A stretch of 64,000 nucleotides of DNA from Symbiodinium natans (taxonomy: Eukaryota > Sar > Dinophyceae > Suessiales > Symbiodiniaceae), in the NCBI GenBank assembly GCA_905221605.1, contig CAJNDS010000014.1:513920-577919 (forward strand), written 5' to 3'. Every line of letters begins with the position of its first letter. Positions within the stretch are counted from its first letter, which is position 1. The notes below the pieces were generated by a model that saw nothing but the letters and a program-made list of their open reading frames with translations, ran no database searches and was not told the DNA's origin. Positions 40,341-51,562 of this stretch are shown piece by piece. A program made the translations under genes and the position numbers.

Positions 40341-40502
40341 TGGGGGTTTAGGGCTTGGGGGCCCCAAAACCCTAAACCCTAAACCCTAAACCCTAAACCC
40401 TAAACCCATAAGAGTTTACGTGACTGGGTTTGAGTTGTTTAGACTCGAGGGCTGCGGGCTTGAGAGCCCACTGAAACAGTAGGCTCCCTATGGCACCGGT
40501 TT

Positions 40503-40660
40503 TGTCTTGAGGGTTTAGGGTGTAGGGTTTAGGGATGTTTAGGGTTTAGGGTTTGGGGTTTAGGGTTTGGGGTTTAGGGATGTTTAGGGTTTAGGGTTTA
40601 GGGTTTAGGGTTTAGGGTTTAGGGTTTAGGGTTTAGGGTTTAGGGTTTAGGGTTTAGGGC
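40503..40660 (+). repeat. TTTAGGG array with duplicated GATGTTTAGGG joints
   Basis: Canonical units; the segment GGGATGTTTAGGG recurs twice as a higher-order joint. Confidence 0.95.
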
Positions 40661-41076
40661 CTGAGTTTGAGCAGTCTCAGTAGATTATAAAGTTGATTAT
40701 TCAGTCTAGCATCCCAGGGGGGTTTAGGCCGCCTAGACCCTTCTTGCTAAGTCTCCTAAGCCTAGACTAGATCCTACACCCCAGCCCTAAACCCTAAACC
40801 CTAAACCCCAAACCCTAAACCCTAAACCCTAAACTCTCCACAGGTTCCAAACCCCAAACCCTAAATGTGATGCGTTCGGGGCTTTGGGGAGTTTAGGGTT
40901 TTAGGGTTTTAGGGTTTTAGGAATTTAGGGTTTTAGGGTTTTAGGGTTTTAGGGTTAGGGTTTAGGGTTTAAGGTTTCGGGTTTAGGGTTTAGGGTTTGG
41001 GGTTTAGGCATTTCGAGGGTGTTCGGGGCTTTGGGTTTCAGTAGTTCAGGTTTGGCAGCTCGGCGCGGGTTTAGGC

Positions 41077-41131
41077 TTGGGATGTCCGCCCTTACACTAA
41101 CAGTCCTTCATCAAGGACTGTTAGCAAGGGG
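41077..41131. mobile_element. foldback element family A, copy 7 (deleted interior)
   Basis: TTGGGATGTCCGCCC then CTAACAGTCCTTCATCAAGG and ACTGTTAG: the two inner arms are brought almost together by a central deletion. Confidence 0.7.
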
Positions 41132-41315
41132 TTTGGGGATGAGGGTTTAGGGTTTGGGGTTTAGGGTTTAGGGTTTAGGGTTTAGGGTTGAGGGTTTAGG
41201 GTTAGGCTCAGGGTTGGCAATTTGGGGCCGAGGGTCCGAAACCCGAATCTCTGCATTCCGAGTCGCGTCATACTCTGCTCCTTTGCCGAGGAGTTCGGCT
41301 GGCTATGGACTATGA

Positions 41316-41439
41316 ACTATCTGGCTCTTCATGCACCCAAACAAAGTCCTTCTACCTGAATGCCTAAACCCTAAACCCTCAATGAACTATCTGGCTCTTC
41401 ATGCACCCCAACAAGCTCCTTCTACCTTAAACCCTAAAC
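41316..41439 (+). repeat. tandem duplication of a 60-bp class unit
   Basis: GAACTATCTGGCTCTTCATG then CACCC and TCCTTCTACC occur twice (about 41318 and 41382), joined by a short CCCTAAACCCTCAAT tract. Confidence 0.85.
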
Positions 41440-41713
41440 CCTCAACTCTAAACCCTAAGCCCCAAGCCCTAACCCTAAACCCAGCAGAAACCAAACATCC
41501 TGAACCCAAACCGATCGCCTACGTGAGAAATACTGTAGCACTGTACCTCAGATGAGGCCAGATTTGAAGGCCCTAAACCCTGAACCCTAAGACCTAAAAC
41601 CTAAAACCCAAACCCTACACCAACAAAAAAACAACGCAAAGACAACTCCCTGAAGGCCAAACCAGGGGCCCTAAACCCCGCAACTTCGGGTTTCGGAGAC
41701 CCAAAAACCTACT

Positions 41714-41850
41714 GTAAACCCTAAACCCTAAACCCTAAACCCTAAACCCTAAACCCTAAACCCTAAACCCTAAACCCTAAACCCCGCAACTTCGGGTTTA
41801 GGAGACCCTAAACCCTAAACCCCAAACCCCAAACCCTAAACCCTAAACCC
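41714..41850 (-). repeat. CCCTAAA arrays with repeated CCCCGCAACTTCGGGTTT joint
   Basis: Two canonical arrays separated by a segment that also occurs just upstream (41677 and 41781), indicating segmental duplication of array plus flank. Confidence 0.9.
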
Positions 41851-41855
41851 TAAAC

Positions 41856-41940
41856 TCCCTCATCCACTGCAAGCTCCTGCACCCAGAATGGCCGCTCCGG
41901 TCGGGGAGGCTGCGGCGGCTTTGGCACAGGAAAGCCATAC
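41856..41940 (-). CDS. putative 85-bp proline-rich exon
   Basis: A CTGCCCGAAAG acceptor precedes YGFPVPKPPQPPRPERPFW and VQELAVDEG, with donor GGA|GTTTAG formed at the array edge. Gene unknown. Confidence 0.55.
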
Positions 41941-41950
41941 CTTTCGGGCA

Positions 41951-42085
41951 GTAGGGTTTAGGGTTTAGGGTTTAGGGTTTAGGGTTTAGGGTTTAGGGTT
42001 TAGGGTTTAGGGTTTAGGGTTTAGGGTTTGGCGTTTGGGGTTTGGGGTTTGGGGTTTGGGGTTTGGGGTTTGGGGTTTGGGGCTT
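41951..42085 (+). repeat. TTTAGGG array ending in TTTGGGG block
   Basis: About 11 canonical units then seven TTTGGGG units. Confidence 0.96.
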
Positions 42086-42619
42086 AGGATTTAGAATTGA
42101 GGGTTCAGGGGGTTGGGGCGAGGCGCTTACTTCAAGGTTCCGGGCACTTATGAGGCGAGAATTACTTGAAGTAAAGCTTGCCGACTACAACCGGATCCCT
42201 ATGCACCCTGCTTGGTTCCCTGGGCCTCGGGGACACGTTGAAAGCTTTCCTGCTAGGGGTGCAGGTTTCAGGGTTTGACACTGAGAAGCTGAAAAGTTTG
42301 AGTTCAGAATCTACGTCCAGGACCCCAAAGCCTACATCCGAGGACGAGCCAACTTTTGTGTGTTTTCAGGAAACAGATGCACCCTAAAGATCCCCTGCCA
42401 ACCACAACAATGAAGCTCTACGACCAAAACCAATCTTAAACCCCAGACCCGAACTTAGTCAGTAAGGTTATAAACAAATACCCAGAGTATATATATATAT
42501 ATACACATATGTATACATATATATATAAATATCAATGCATAATTGGTGCTTACTAATAAGTGCCCTGTGCCCAAAAAAACAGAAACTTTTGGGGCCAGGT
42601 TGCCCAATGTGCCGCCCAC

Positions 42620-42695
42620 CCTGCCGGTTTCGCTTTCGCGTCTCCCGGTCCAGCCAGTCCGTGTAGTTGTCGAAGCGGTGGTTGTCAAAGTGCCT
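42620..42695 (-). CDS. putative 76-bp exon
   Basis: CTAAACCCAG precedes RHFDNHRFDNYTDWLDRETR then KRNRQ, with donor AGG|GTGGGC. The acceptor AG is the first step out of the heptamer array. Gene unknown. Confidence 0.6.
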
Positions 42696-42698
42696 CTG

Positions 42699-42985
42699 GG
42701 TTTAGGGTTAGGGTTTCGGGTTTAGGGTTTAGGGTTTAGGGTTTAGGGTTTAGGGTTTAGGGTTTAGGGTTTAGGGTTTAGGGTTTAGGGTTTAGGGTTT
42801 AGGGTTTAGGGTTTAGGGTTTAGGGTTTAGGGTTTAGGGTTTAGGGTTTATGGGTTAGGGTTTAGGGTTTAGGGTTTAGGGTTTAGGGTTTAGGGTTTAG
42901 GGTTTAGGGTTTAGGGTTTAGGGTTTAGGGTTTAGGGTTTAGGGTTTAGGGTTTAGGGTTTAGGGTTTAGGGTTTAGGGTTTTAG
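42699..42985 (+). repeat. longest near-perfect TTTAGGG array
   Basis: About 40 units with one ATGGGTTA interruption. Confidence 0.98.
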
Positions 42986-43029
42986 GGCCTCATGAAACTC
43001 TTGGCATGGCTCTAAATGGCCCTACCGAC

Positions 43030-43128
43030 ATTAGGGGTACCTTAGAGGCGATAGGGGTCCTGAGTATAGGGGAATCCTACTATTTGGGGAGTATATTTGG
43101 GGTCCCGTATTTTCGTAAACCCCCAAAT
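43030..43128. mobile_element. foldback element family C, best copy
   Basis: ATTAGGGGTACCTTAG at the left, GGGGTCCCGTATTTTCG at the right, inner TCCTACTATTTGGGG. Related copies are near 4297-4381, 6943-7033, 7176-7275 and 24551-24618. Families are grouped by eye. Confidence 0.5.
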
Positions 43129-43553
43129 CCCAAGCCTAAACTACCCTACACGCCAAGCCCTGATTGAACCCAGGCCCTGTACCCCACCAACAAAAGCAAG
43201 CCTGGTAGCACCCCTAGACCTTGATTGAATCCCGTACTGGTCCGCAGGGGGGAGCGGAGGTTTTTTTCATCGAATGTCCGCAAACAACTTGTCAGAACCC
43301 GAAAAGGGTATTCACGTCCCCACTCCCCCACTCCCCCCCTGAAGCACCGGCAGGATGTTGGGGTGTTTCGGCTTTAGGGTTTAGAGTTGAGGGTTTAGGG
43401 TTTAGGGCTTAGGGTTTAGGGTTTAGGGTTTAGGGCTTAGGGTTTAGGGTTTAGGGTTTCGGGCTTGCTCGACATGCTGCCGATCGGTGGTGGGCTCCAC
43501 CATGCTCGGCACAGGCCACGGTTTTTGCGGCACCAGGAGCCCTTCTTCCTAAC

Positions 43554-43673
43554 CTCACTTGGCTGCACTCAGGAGGGTAGCTATAAATTAAACTTTTAGC
43601 TGCCTTATTCAGAAACCCAATAAACCCAAAAAGGGTAAGGATCTAAAGTTACGGTAAAGTACCACAAAGCTCA
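43554..43673 (-). mobile_element. introner family 2, second copy
   Basis: Core 43558-43669 with CTCA duplicated at 43554-43557 and 43670-43673. About 90% like the oxygenase intron by eye. The sequence on its sense downstream side is open (EVRKKGSWCRKNRGLCRAWW), so it may be a live intron edge, but no upstream exon is visible. Confidence 0.85.
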
Positions 43674-43727
43674 AAGCCACCAAGCCCTGATAGCCCCCCC
43701 AAAACCCAGAAGGCCCCAAGCCCCAAA

Positions 43728-43812
43728 GCTTGGCTTAAGACCCCAGAAGCCCTAAAGCTTGGCTTAAGACCCCAGAAGCCCTAAAGCTTGGCTTAAGATC
43801 CCAGAAGCCCTC
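43728..43812 (+). repeat. 27-bp tandem repeat, three copies
   Basis: Unit AAGCTTGGCTTAAGACCCCA then GAAGCCCT, third copy with one substitution. Confidence 0.92.
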
Positions 43813-44639
43813 ATTTTCTGAGTCTTCTCGAAGTTCAACCCCCGCAAACTTGGCAGCCACAACGAACTGGTTAGGGGCAAGAATTCGGATGGCCCAGCTT
43901 CGGGCACCTGCAGCCCTTCCTTAAAGCTGCTTCCTGAGTCTTCTCAAGTAGATCCCCAACATCCCTCCCAGAACAGAAGAGGAGAAGACCGAGGATGCGA
44001 AGTTCCAGATGAGTTGGTCCAGGCTTCAGGGTTTCAGGGGTTTCAGGGTTTGAGGGTTTCAGGGTTTCAGGGTTTGAGGGTTTAGGGTTTGGAGTGGGTT
44101 CAGGGTTGAGGATTGAGGATCCAGAGACTCCTGTCCAACGAACTGCAATATGGCCCCCTGGCATCTTTACCGTCAAAAAACACACCCTCGACCCTGGACC
44201 TGACCATTTTTGTGCTCGGTTTGGGCTTCGGGAGATGCAGCCTCAGGGCTCAGGCTTGCTTTCCGGCTAGAGGGTCTTTCGGCTTGGGTACACACAGCCT
44301 AAAACCCTAAGCCCTGAGCCCTAAACCCTCAACCCTAAACCCTCAACCCTAAACCCTAAACCCTGAACCCTAAACCCTAAACCTCCACCCTAAACCCTAA
44401 AACCCTAAACCCTGAACCACGGGATGTGAAGCTTTGGGCCCTTGAATGCCAAGGCAGACCAGCAGCCTCGGGTCGCCGCGCCGTAGCCCGCAGCCCTAAA
44501 ATGGCCCTGAGCACCCCGAAATCCGCCCTGAGAGGAAGCAACCCCCCTACACCCTAAACCCTAAACCCTAAACCCTAAACCCTAAACCCTAAACCCTGAA
44601 CCCTAAACCCTAAACCCTAAACCCGAAAAGTAGGACATC

Positions 44640-45140
44640 AGGGGGGGCTTAGAGCACCCGAAGTCGAAGATCCCCAGCCTTATGAACCCCTCTGCTCCCG
44701 TAAGAGCAGAGGGGCAAGCCTCAGGGCAGCACGGCCGCAGAACGAAGTGGCGTGAATGATACCATGATCTACTATTGCCTTAAGAACCCCGAAAAACCAG
44801 TAATAGTCCCAATGTGCCGTTATAAGGAAGTGTTTTGGGGGGTTTCTTGAGCAATTAGTCGTCATGCACCAAAACAACACATTCTGGAATAACGTACCTA
44901 CCATGCCCGCTTATGTGCAAAAACATACCTTGATTCCCAGAACTGCCAGAAATATGTTCGAGTACACTAGAATCTTCGGATCATTGCCTGTCATATCTCG
45001 TGGGGGAGGAGGGGCGAGGGTGCTTAAACGCCGCTGCTTCTTTCGTTTTGGGGCTGGAGGTGCTCCAAGGCTCAGGGAACTTAGGTCGCAGGTAAGTAGT
45101 TTAGAAAGTGCCAGAAGTAGCCGAAGCTGGGTTTTTGCCA
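44640..45140. other. unique stretch, no recognised gene
   Basis: Open frames on both strands are short and unrelated to known families. An inverted pair CCTCTGCTCCCGTAAGAGCA / GAGGGG lies at 44688-44715. Confidence 0.4.
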
Positions 45141-45829
45141 AGAAACATCTGCCCTAAGCCCTAAACCCTAAACCCTAAACCCTAAACCCTAAACCCTAAA
45201 CCCTCAACCCTAAACCTCGAAACTCAGAACAAACCCCGTTGGCTCCGCCAGTGCAGAAGGATACAAGAGGTGCCTAGAAGCAGCCCTCGTTGAAACCAAC
45301 GGGAACTGACCCGGCAGGGCTTGGGGTGCGTTTAGGGTTTAGGGTTTAGGATTTAGGAGGGTTTAGGGCTTAGGGCTTAGGGCTTAGGGCTTAGGGCTTA
45401 GGGTTTAGGGTTTAGGGTTTAGGGTTCTGAACTAAAAACCCTTCTTGCTACGTTCCCTGAGCCTTTAAGCGTCCATCTACAGTGAACTGGGACCCTTGAA
45501 GCTCCAGAACTTACCTCCCCCTCACTGTATACCCGGCAAGGCGTTAGCCCTAGTCCCTGAAACCCGAAACCCAGCAAACCCTGAAGCCCTGATTCCCTAA
45601 ACCCTGAACCCTACACGCCAAAAAGCCCTAAAGCCCTTAACCTTGAAATTCCTGAGCCCCCATAAATCCTCAAGCCCTTAACTGTGGTAGGTTTGGGGGC
45701 CCTATAAAGACTTCGATTTGTGATGGCTGTATAAGGATTATGAGGGGATTAAGGGCATTAAAAGGAAATTTATGTTCAAACCCTAAACCCTAAATCCTAA
45801 ACCCTAAACCCTAAACCCTGTGAACCATA

Positions 45830-45876
45830 GGCTCCATATGGCCTTCCTCTACGCCCAGGTCGCCAGGCCACCGCAC
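45830..45876 (-). CDS. putative short exon
   Basis: A AACCCAAAG acceptor precedes VRWPGDLGVEEGHMEPM. CCCTAAA left, TTTGGG/TTTAGGG right. Confidence 0.4.
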
Positions 45877-46660
45877 CTTTGGGTTTTTGTTTGGAGGGTC
45901 TCATTTGGGCGCAGGGGGGCTCTTTTGGGGGTTTAGGGTTTAGGGTTTGGGGGTTCAGGGCTTAGGTTTTAGGGTTTAGGGAAAAGTTTGGGGTTCAGGG
46001 GCTTGAGTGGAGTTCATGGTTGTTTTGGGCGAGCTCTAGGGGCTTGGTAGTTCGGATAGGCGGGGTCTGAAATCCCCTACCCCAAACCCTGAAGGCCCCG
46101 GCATTAAGCCACAGATATCCCTAACTTTTCAAATCCTCAAGCCAAAAAGCACTCAATCCCTGAATCCGTTCATGCCCAAGACAAGCCCCGACGCATAATA
46201 GAACCAAAAAAGGCTCCATGTCCCCATGCGTCGGCGTCCAGAATGGCCTCAACACACAGAGATTGTGCACATGGTGCACTTTGCCGGCGCGTGAGCAAAG
46301 TGTCCAGCCAAGATATACACCTCGTGCCAGGCATGTTCACCTTCATGCCCCCCAGCAAGTGCCGCCCCGTGAAGGTCAGCCTTCGACAAGCTGTGGCTGA
46401 TCCAGGAACATCCATGTCGGTCCCCTCTGCAGGATGCAGAAATCCGTGGCTATCCGCTGCAAAAGGCTGCTAGACTGCATGACTCGACATTGCTACAAAC
46501 CTAAACTGTTAATGCAAACACTGGACAAAACACTGTTCCGGCGCAAGCAACCCTTGAACTTCTGGACGCAAGGCTGACAGGGCTCGGGACAGGGGGGGTG
46601 GGTGGGGGCAGAGAAGCAGGGTCTAGCCCTTGAAGCACTAAACCTCACACCCTAACTTGA

Positions 46661-46715
46661 TTAGGGTTTAGGGTTTAGGGTTTAGGGTTTAGGGTTTAGG
46701 GTTTAGGGTTTAGGG
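46661..46715 (+). repeat. TTTAGGG array abutting the LINE 3' end
   Basis: Eight perfect units followed directly by T9 (46716-46724), the complement of a short poly-A tail. Confidence 0.95.
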
Positions 46716-47519
46716 TTTTTTTTTATGGCAGCCATGCGCATGCAAGAGCTCTGGCGTGTCTTTTGAACAAGTGGGGGCAGCGCGTCGGCGCAGATTCCAG
46801 GAAAGACAGGAAGCGGGGGTCCTTATTAAGGAGGTGTTTGAGACCTAAGAAGTCTTGCCTATGTTCCTCCGTATCTATGCAGCTTAGCTATTCTTTAAGT
46901 ACCGGTAATGCATACTCCGTATTGAGCTCCAGCCAATATCTTTGAGGGTGCCCTCTATGTGAAGACTTGGTGAATTTAATCCTATCCTTCCAACCCGGAG
47001 AGTATACTACGTGGTGCACAGGGTTGTTGGGCGGTGTAGCCAAGCTATTTGCCAGTTGCTTTAACTGGGCAGAGGTCAAAATTTGGGATGGTAGCGTGGG
47101 TCGGCCAGCTAGCGTCCAGACACGCCTATTCGAAATGTGGGAATAGTAAGAATCCTTGACTCCTATTGCTCTACGAAGATATCTGTAATACCAGGCATCT
47201 ATGGTCTTTAGGTGTTTAATCTCCAGAGTAAGCGTATCCAATCCATACAGTAAGGTAGGCAAGACTGTGGCATGGAAGATTCTAGTTTTAGTTTTAGTAT
47301 TAATTCGCGACCTCCAGAAATGCTGTAGCTTGATGTAGGAGGTGTGCGCTTTGACTTTACGAGCTTCTATGGCGTGCTTAGTGGCCTTTTCCCATGTAAC
47401 CTGTGAGCCTAAGTATTTGGCGTCAGTGGTTACGGGGACCGGGGAGCCATCTGCAAAATATAGGACCTGGGGGGCGTCGGCGTTGTACTCCAGTAAGACT
47501 GTTTTTTCTTTGTTCAGCA
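46716..47519 (-). mobile_element. 5'-truncated LINE (non-LTR retrotransposon) fragment
   Basis: The minus-strand frame from about 47517 to 46888 starts LNKEKTVLLEYNADAPQVLY and contains TDAKYLGSQVTW, FWRSRINTKTKTRIFHATVL and PTLLYGLDTLTL: the C-terminal part of a LINE reverse transcriptase after the catalytic core (the KYLGS, LLYG and W motifs are typical). The RT active site and endonuclease are missing, as in ordinary 5' truncation. The stop at 46888 is followed by about 160 bp of 3' UTR and an A9 tail at 46724-46716. It sits in the copia remnant in the same orientation, so the two reading frames run together. Confidence 0.8.
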
Positions 47520-48366
47520 GCGAAGGAGGGAGCCTTCGAATGGATGACGACAAATACACCCCAAAACTGCTTCCGCAGATGTACATGTTGTTCTGAATCG
47601 TGCAACCCAAAAAGATCATCTTCACATCCTTTGGCTTACCCTCCTTTGCATGCGCTGTCGCAAGTGCACACATCACGGTCTCGCCAAATCTGGCTAGTTT
47701 TGCTTTGAACTGAACACCGAAACACTTTTCGTATGGTGTACTTCCACCTTGGACCCTGTGGGTGTTACGCAAGAAAGCTGAGTGAACAAGGGCCCATCCC
47801 ACGATGTCCTGGCTAGCTGAGAAACTTTGATGAGCATGTTCTCGAATTTGTTCTAGGTGCACGACAGCCAAGTCCCTGAGATTCTGAATGGTCTGCTCTA
47901 CCACTCCATTGCTCTCATGCACATAAGGTTGTGATGGCCTGGGCCTTGTGGATAGCCCATGCCGAGCACGGGCCTTGCAAATCATGTCCGCCAAACTGAG
48001 CATGGCTGATTCATTGTCGTAACGAAGCTGCACATCGGAATAGCTGAGGTAGCTAATGAATGTGAGGACCTGTTTTGCAGCATACACTTTGGAGTCACGC
48101 TTCTTATCGGGGACAGGAATCGCTTGAATCATGCCAGTGCTCCGATCGGTACAGACCAAGACCGTCAAGATTGGTTCCCTCTCTTCTTCATCTCCAAGCC
48201 TAGCAAGAAAGTCAAGATGGCAAACATTACCTTGAACATAGAACCAATCCATTGAGATCACCGGCACATTCCTCTCAGGACTGTCACGCGACGAAGCTTC
48301 CTGGCGATGGTCTCTTCTGGCTCTACCGGCTATGCCACGCGGGACGCCGCGACTTGTAGGGTACAT
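47518..48366 (-). mobile_element. copia-type retrotransposon remnant: integrase
   Basis: The 492-codon frame begins at 48366. Residues about 35-170 form an integrase core: VISMDWFYV (first Asp, residue 40), LRYDNESA (second Asp, 117) and SNGVVEQ (Glu, 157). Residues 240-282, including KMIFLGCTIQNNMYI and SSSIRRLPPSL, match the region after the integrase core in copia polyproteins. The frame then changes identity at about residue 283 into a LINE. There is no LTR, protease, RT or RNase H, so the copy cannot move by itself. Dinoflagellate genomes are rich in such elements. Confidence 0.8.
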
Positions 48367-48742
48367 GGGTTAGCTCATGCATCACTCTCTCTCTTCCTCT
48401 GTCGGCTCGATACCGAACATGTAACTCTTCAAACTTCAAAATCTGCTCAAGCAAGCTTCCGGCGGTGAAAGAGGGATACTGGGCTATCGCTCGCAGCAAC
48501 GCCAAAGCCCTCGACTTCGATGTCGGAGAAAAAGTTCGGACTAGAAGCCGGTAAGCTTCGAACCCATTGGAGTCTGGATCTGAACGAACGATATCAAGAG
48601 GTCTACCTTTAACCAAGGAGGCTAAGAGAGCATAGAGGGCTCTGGACTGCGAAATCGCACGTTCAACGATTGTCGCATGCTCCATAACCTCAGAGATGTT
48701 CTCCTCCACTTCATTGATCAGCTCAAGCGTGCTCGGAGACAC
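48323..48742 (-). mobile_element. copia-type retrotransposon remnant: gag fragment
   Basis: The 139-codon frame includes LYALLASLVKGRPLDIVRSD, NGFEAYRLLVRTFSP and LEQILKFEELHVRYR, the pattern of copia gag (UBN2-like) proteins. It overlaps the integrase frame by a few codons in another frame, so zinc knuckle, protease and pre-integrase are deleted between them. Upstream it runs directly into the RdRP remnant with no LTR. Confidence 0.75.
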
Positions 48743-48783
48743 AGCACCTGAAGGAGCTGGCCGATTCCCTCGAGGAATGGCGA

Positions 48784-50312
48784 TCAGAAGAACGGCTTCC
48801 TCAGCATGCCGGCGAAGGTGGTCACGCCAGTGAGCACACGCTCCTGCAATGCCTTCTCAAGCTTGCCGTCCTTACCGTGCCAAGTGGACGCCGGCATATT
48901 CGTCTTGTGCACGAGGTAGAGCGCGAGCTCGTCCAGCAAGCAGCGCGCCCTGGACCTCCTGCAAATTTTGCTCCCTTCCAACGCCGTTCGCAAGACGTGC
49001 TCGGCGCAATCGGCGCCCAGGACGATGCGGTCCCGAGGAAACCACACCTTGCCCCAGGCGCTTGCACCGAGACCCAGGTCTGTCGCCACCTTCTCACATC
49101 GCTGAACCGCCTGATCTCGAGTGAAAACGAGGGCCGACAGATCGAAGGGTTTGCCAAAGACACCCTCAGCAACGAGGATCGGAGACACCGGAAGATTGTC
49201 GGGGATGCCCAGCTCGCTATAGTAGGTCCGGCAGTAAGCGAGGAAGTCCGTCACCGGATAGTTCTTCGGGCAGTCCATCACCGCGTGCGCCCAAGCCTGC
49301 AAGACAAGAGCTGACCGCACGGCCTTCTTGTCCTCGGGTTTCGACAATGCCCAGGAAGTGCAGCGGAAGCTCATGTTGGCAACAATGCCGCGCGCAGGCG
49401 GCGTTTGAAGATCCAGCGACAAGCGCTGAAAGGATAAACCTACCCGAGTCGCTGCGCTCCAAACCCGACGGCCACGATGTCGCCGAGCGTGGAAGGTTGC
49501 GCAGCGCATCCTCTTTGATGTCCTTCCAGCGCACACCATCTACGAACGACTGCGTGTACTCTACAAAAGACACCAGCGCGGTCTCTCCACAGACACAAAC
49601 ACCGTCGCCGTCCAAATCACCGCCCGCGAGAAGAGAACTCAGATTTCCGTGCGGGCTGTAGATGATGCAGTTCAGCTCAATCGGACCGAAACAGCCCTCC
49701 GGAGGACAAACCGCTTCCAAGACACAGATGTCTTGGGGGCTGTGGCAAGGATACCGCCACACCGCCACAGGGCCCCTCATGAATTCAGACCCGTTCGTCA
49801 CCACGCACTGGTGCGGAAGGAGCCAGTCGGCATGATCATAGCCACAGACAGCTGTAACCGTGCAGGAGAGCGCGCTCCATTCCAAGCGTGGTTTGTTGGT
49901 CCACTCCTCGCACTGGTAGACCAGCTTGTCCACGCACGCGTCCGCAGCAGCACGCGTGCCGTTCGTGAAAGCATGCGGCACCTCGTCGGCACGCTTCTCC
50001 AGAAGCTCGTCCATTGGCGTGGGCGCCTCCTCATCCGGCACGATTGAAACATCGATGCACTGCGCAAGAACCCGTGGACACCGGACCTCCAGGAAACGCA
50101 ACGGAAAGGACGCAGCGTCGTCGAGCCGATTATGGGGGTCGATCACCGCATACCTCCCACTGGCCGCATCCCGGTACAACTGATAGGGTCGCCCGAGCGA
50201 GTCCAGCTCATGCGCCCAGGAAGAGGAGAACACCACCGTGCCCACTACAGCGGAGGCGACCTGGGGCTGGAAGGCAGTGTACGCGGCATCCAAGGCTTTT
50301 TGCGTGCTGGCC
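48784..50312 (-). pseudogene. eukaryotic RNA-dependent RNA polymerase (RDR/QDE-1 type), large exon, frameshifted
   Basis: A GATTGCAG acceptor at 50313-50315 opens a frame that from 50293 includes YPCHSPQDICVLEAVCPPE and SLLAGGDLDGDGVCV. DLDGD (about 49618-49604) is the metal-binding catalytic motif of cellular RdRPs, which make double-stranded RNA for silencing. Near 49435 the homology moves to another frame, continuing ARGIVANMSF, then WAHAVMDCPKNYP, to a stop at 48784. One indel explains it: real decay or an assembly error. The 3' side meets a copia gag fragment, so the end may be truncated. Upstream, exon 50483-50423 (VWGMDDSESDVPADY) fits the same gene across a TTTAGGG-bearing intron. Confidence 0.8.
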
Positions 50313-50422
50313 CTGCAATCAGGGTTTAGGGTTTAGGGTTTAGGGTTTAGGGTTTAGGGTTTAGGGTTTAACCCCCCCATGCCTCAACCCCCAAACTCCG
50401 CCCCCCAGCCAAAAACACAAAC
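50313..50422 (-). other. RdRP intron with telomere-like array
   Basis: On the sense strand it ends with (CCCTAAA)n then CCCTGATTGCAG. The 5' part is not an opposed array, so this is an exception to the paired-array rule. Confidence 0.55.
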
Positions 50423-50483
50423 CGAACGCGGCACGTAGTCGGCGGGCACGTCGCTTTCGGAATCGTCCATGCCCCAGACCTCG
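50423..50483 (-). CDS. upstream exon of the RNA-dependent RNA polymerase
   Basis: A AGACCTCAG acceptor precedes EVWGMDDSESDVPADYVPRS, with donor TCG|GTTTGT. It sits 110 bp upstream in sense of the large RdRP exon; the intron between holds a TTTAGGG (+) array. The exact phase match to the next exon is unresolved. Confidence 0.55.
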
Positions 50484-50499
50484 CTGAGGTCTTTCAGGG

Positions 50500-51560
50500 T
50501 TTGGGTTTAGGGTTTAGGGTTTTTTGGGGCTTTGGGGTCTAGGGCAAAATGCTGAAATCACCTCGTCCTGACTTCTGAGTCCTGATTGGAGTGTGGCTCT
50601 ATGGGCTACACACTCTACACCCGAAAACCCTCAAAGACAAAAAAGAAGGGAAGCTACTTGGAAAATCAGCCCCATGGGATTTACGGGCTCCGGATGGTTT
50701 GGTTTAGGGGTTTAGGGGTTCAGGGACTCTTGGGGTTCAGGGGTTTTGGGGCTCTGGGGCTTTCGGGGTCTTAGAGGTTTTGGGGTTTTCCCAAACCCTA
50801 AACCCGAAACCCGAGACCCGAAACCCGTTAAGTTCTTAGCTTTGCTTCTGCAGGAGTTCTGAGGCGCAAGCGATGCGGTAGCTGCCGTCATCAAAAACCT
50901 GCCGACAAAAACTGCCGGCATTGACCCTAAACCCTACACCCTACACCCTAAACCCTAAACCTTAGAGAAACCAGGTCAGGGACTTCCAGGATCTTCCAAA
51001 CCTCTAGGGTATCACGGCTTGAGGGGAGGGGGGGCTCGAAATCCACGTGCGTCGGATACCCTTGATCCCCCAGACGACGAAGCGACGAGATTCTCTTCAA
51101 GAGAATCCGAGTTCTGCACATTAAGGCCCCTCCAACCCTAAACCCTGAAGCGTTGGTTGGGAGGGGCGTTTGTCCTTGTTACACAGGTGCTTCAGTTCAG
51201 GGTTTTGGGGTTGAATTTGGCTAAGACTAAGACACTCAGGGGCCAGAGGGCCATACATTTTGGAGCTTCGGTGAAAAAAGGCTTGCAGAGAAGTTCCGCC
51301 GGCTACTTCTCCGTGACGCCCCCGCCCCGAAGCCCTGAAACCCTGAAACCCTGAGATGCGGCGCCCCGAAGTTTTCCCGCACTGAACCCTAAACCCTAAA
51401 CCCTAAACCCTGAAACCCCATAAAAAGAACATCCCCAGAGGGCCAAGCAGGCCCCTAAGAGGCAGCGAGAGCTCATCATGCCATAAACCTCTAGTATGGC
51501 TCTCCTTCATGGATTTCGAGCCCCGGCCCTAAACCCTCAACCTGAATTTCGGGGGGGGAG
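50500..51560. other. intron-like stretch
   Basis: Degenerate heptamers, a CCTACACCCTACACCC tract (about 50930) and unique text. No exon with two credible splice sites found. Confidence 0.4.
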
Positions 51561-51562
51561 GG

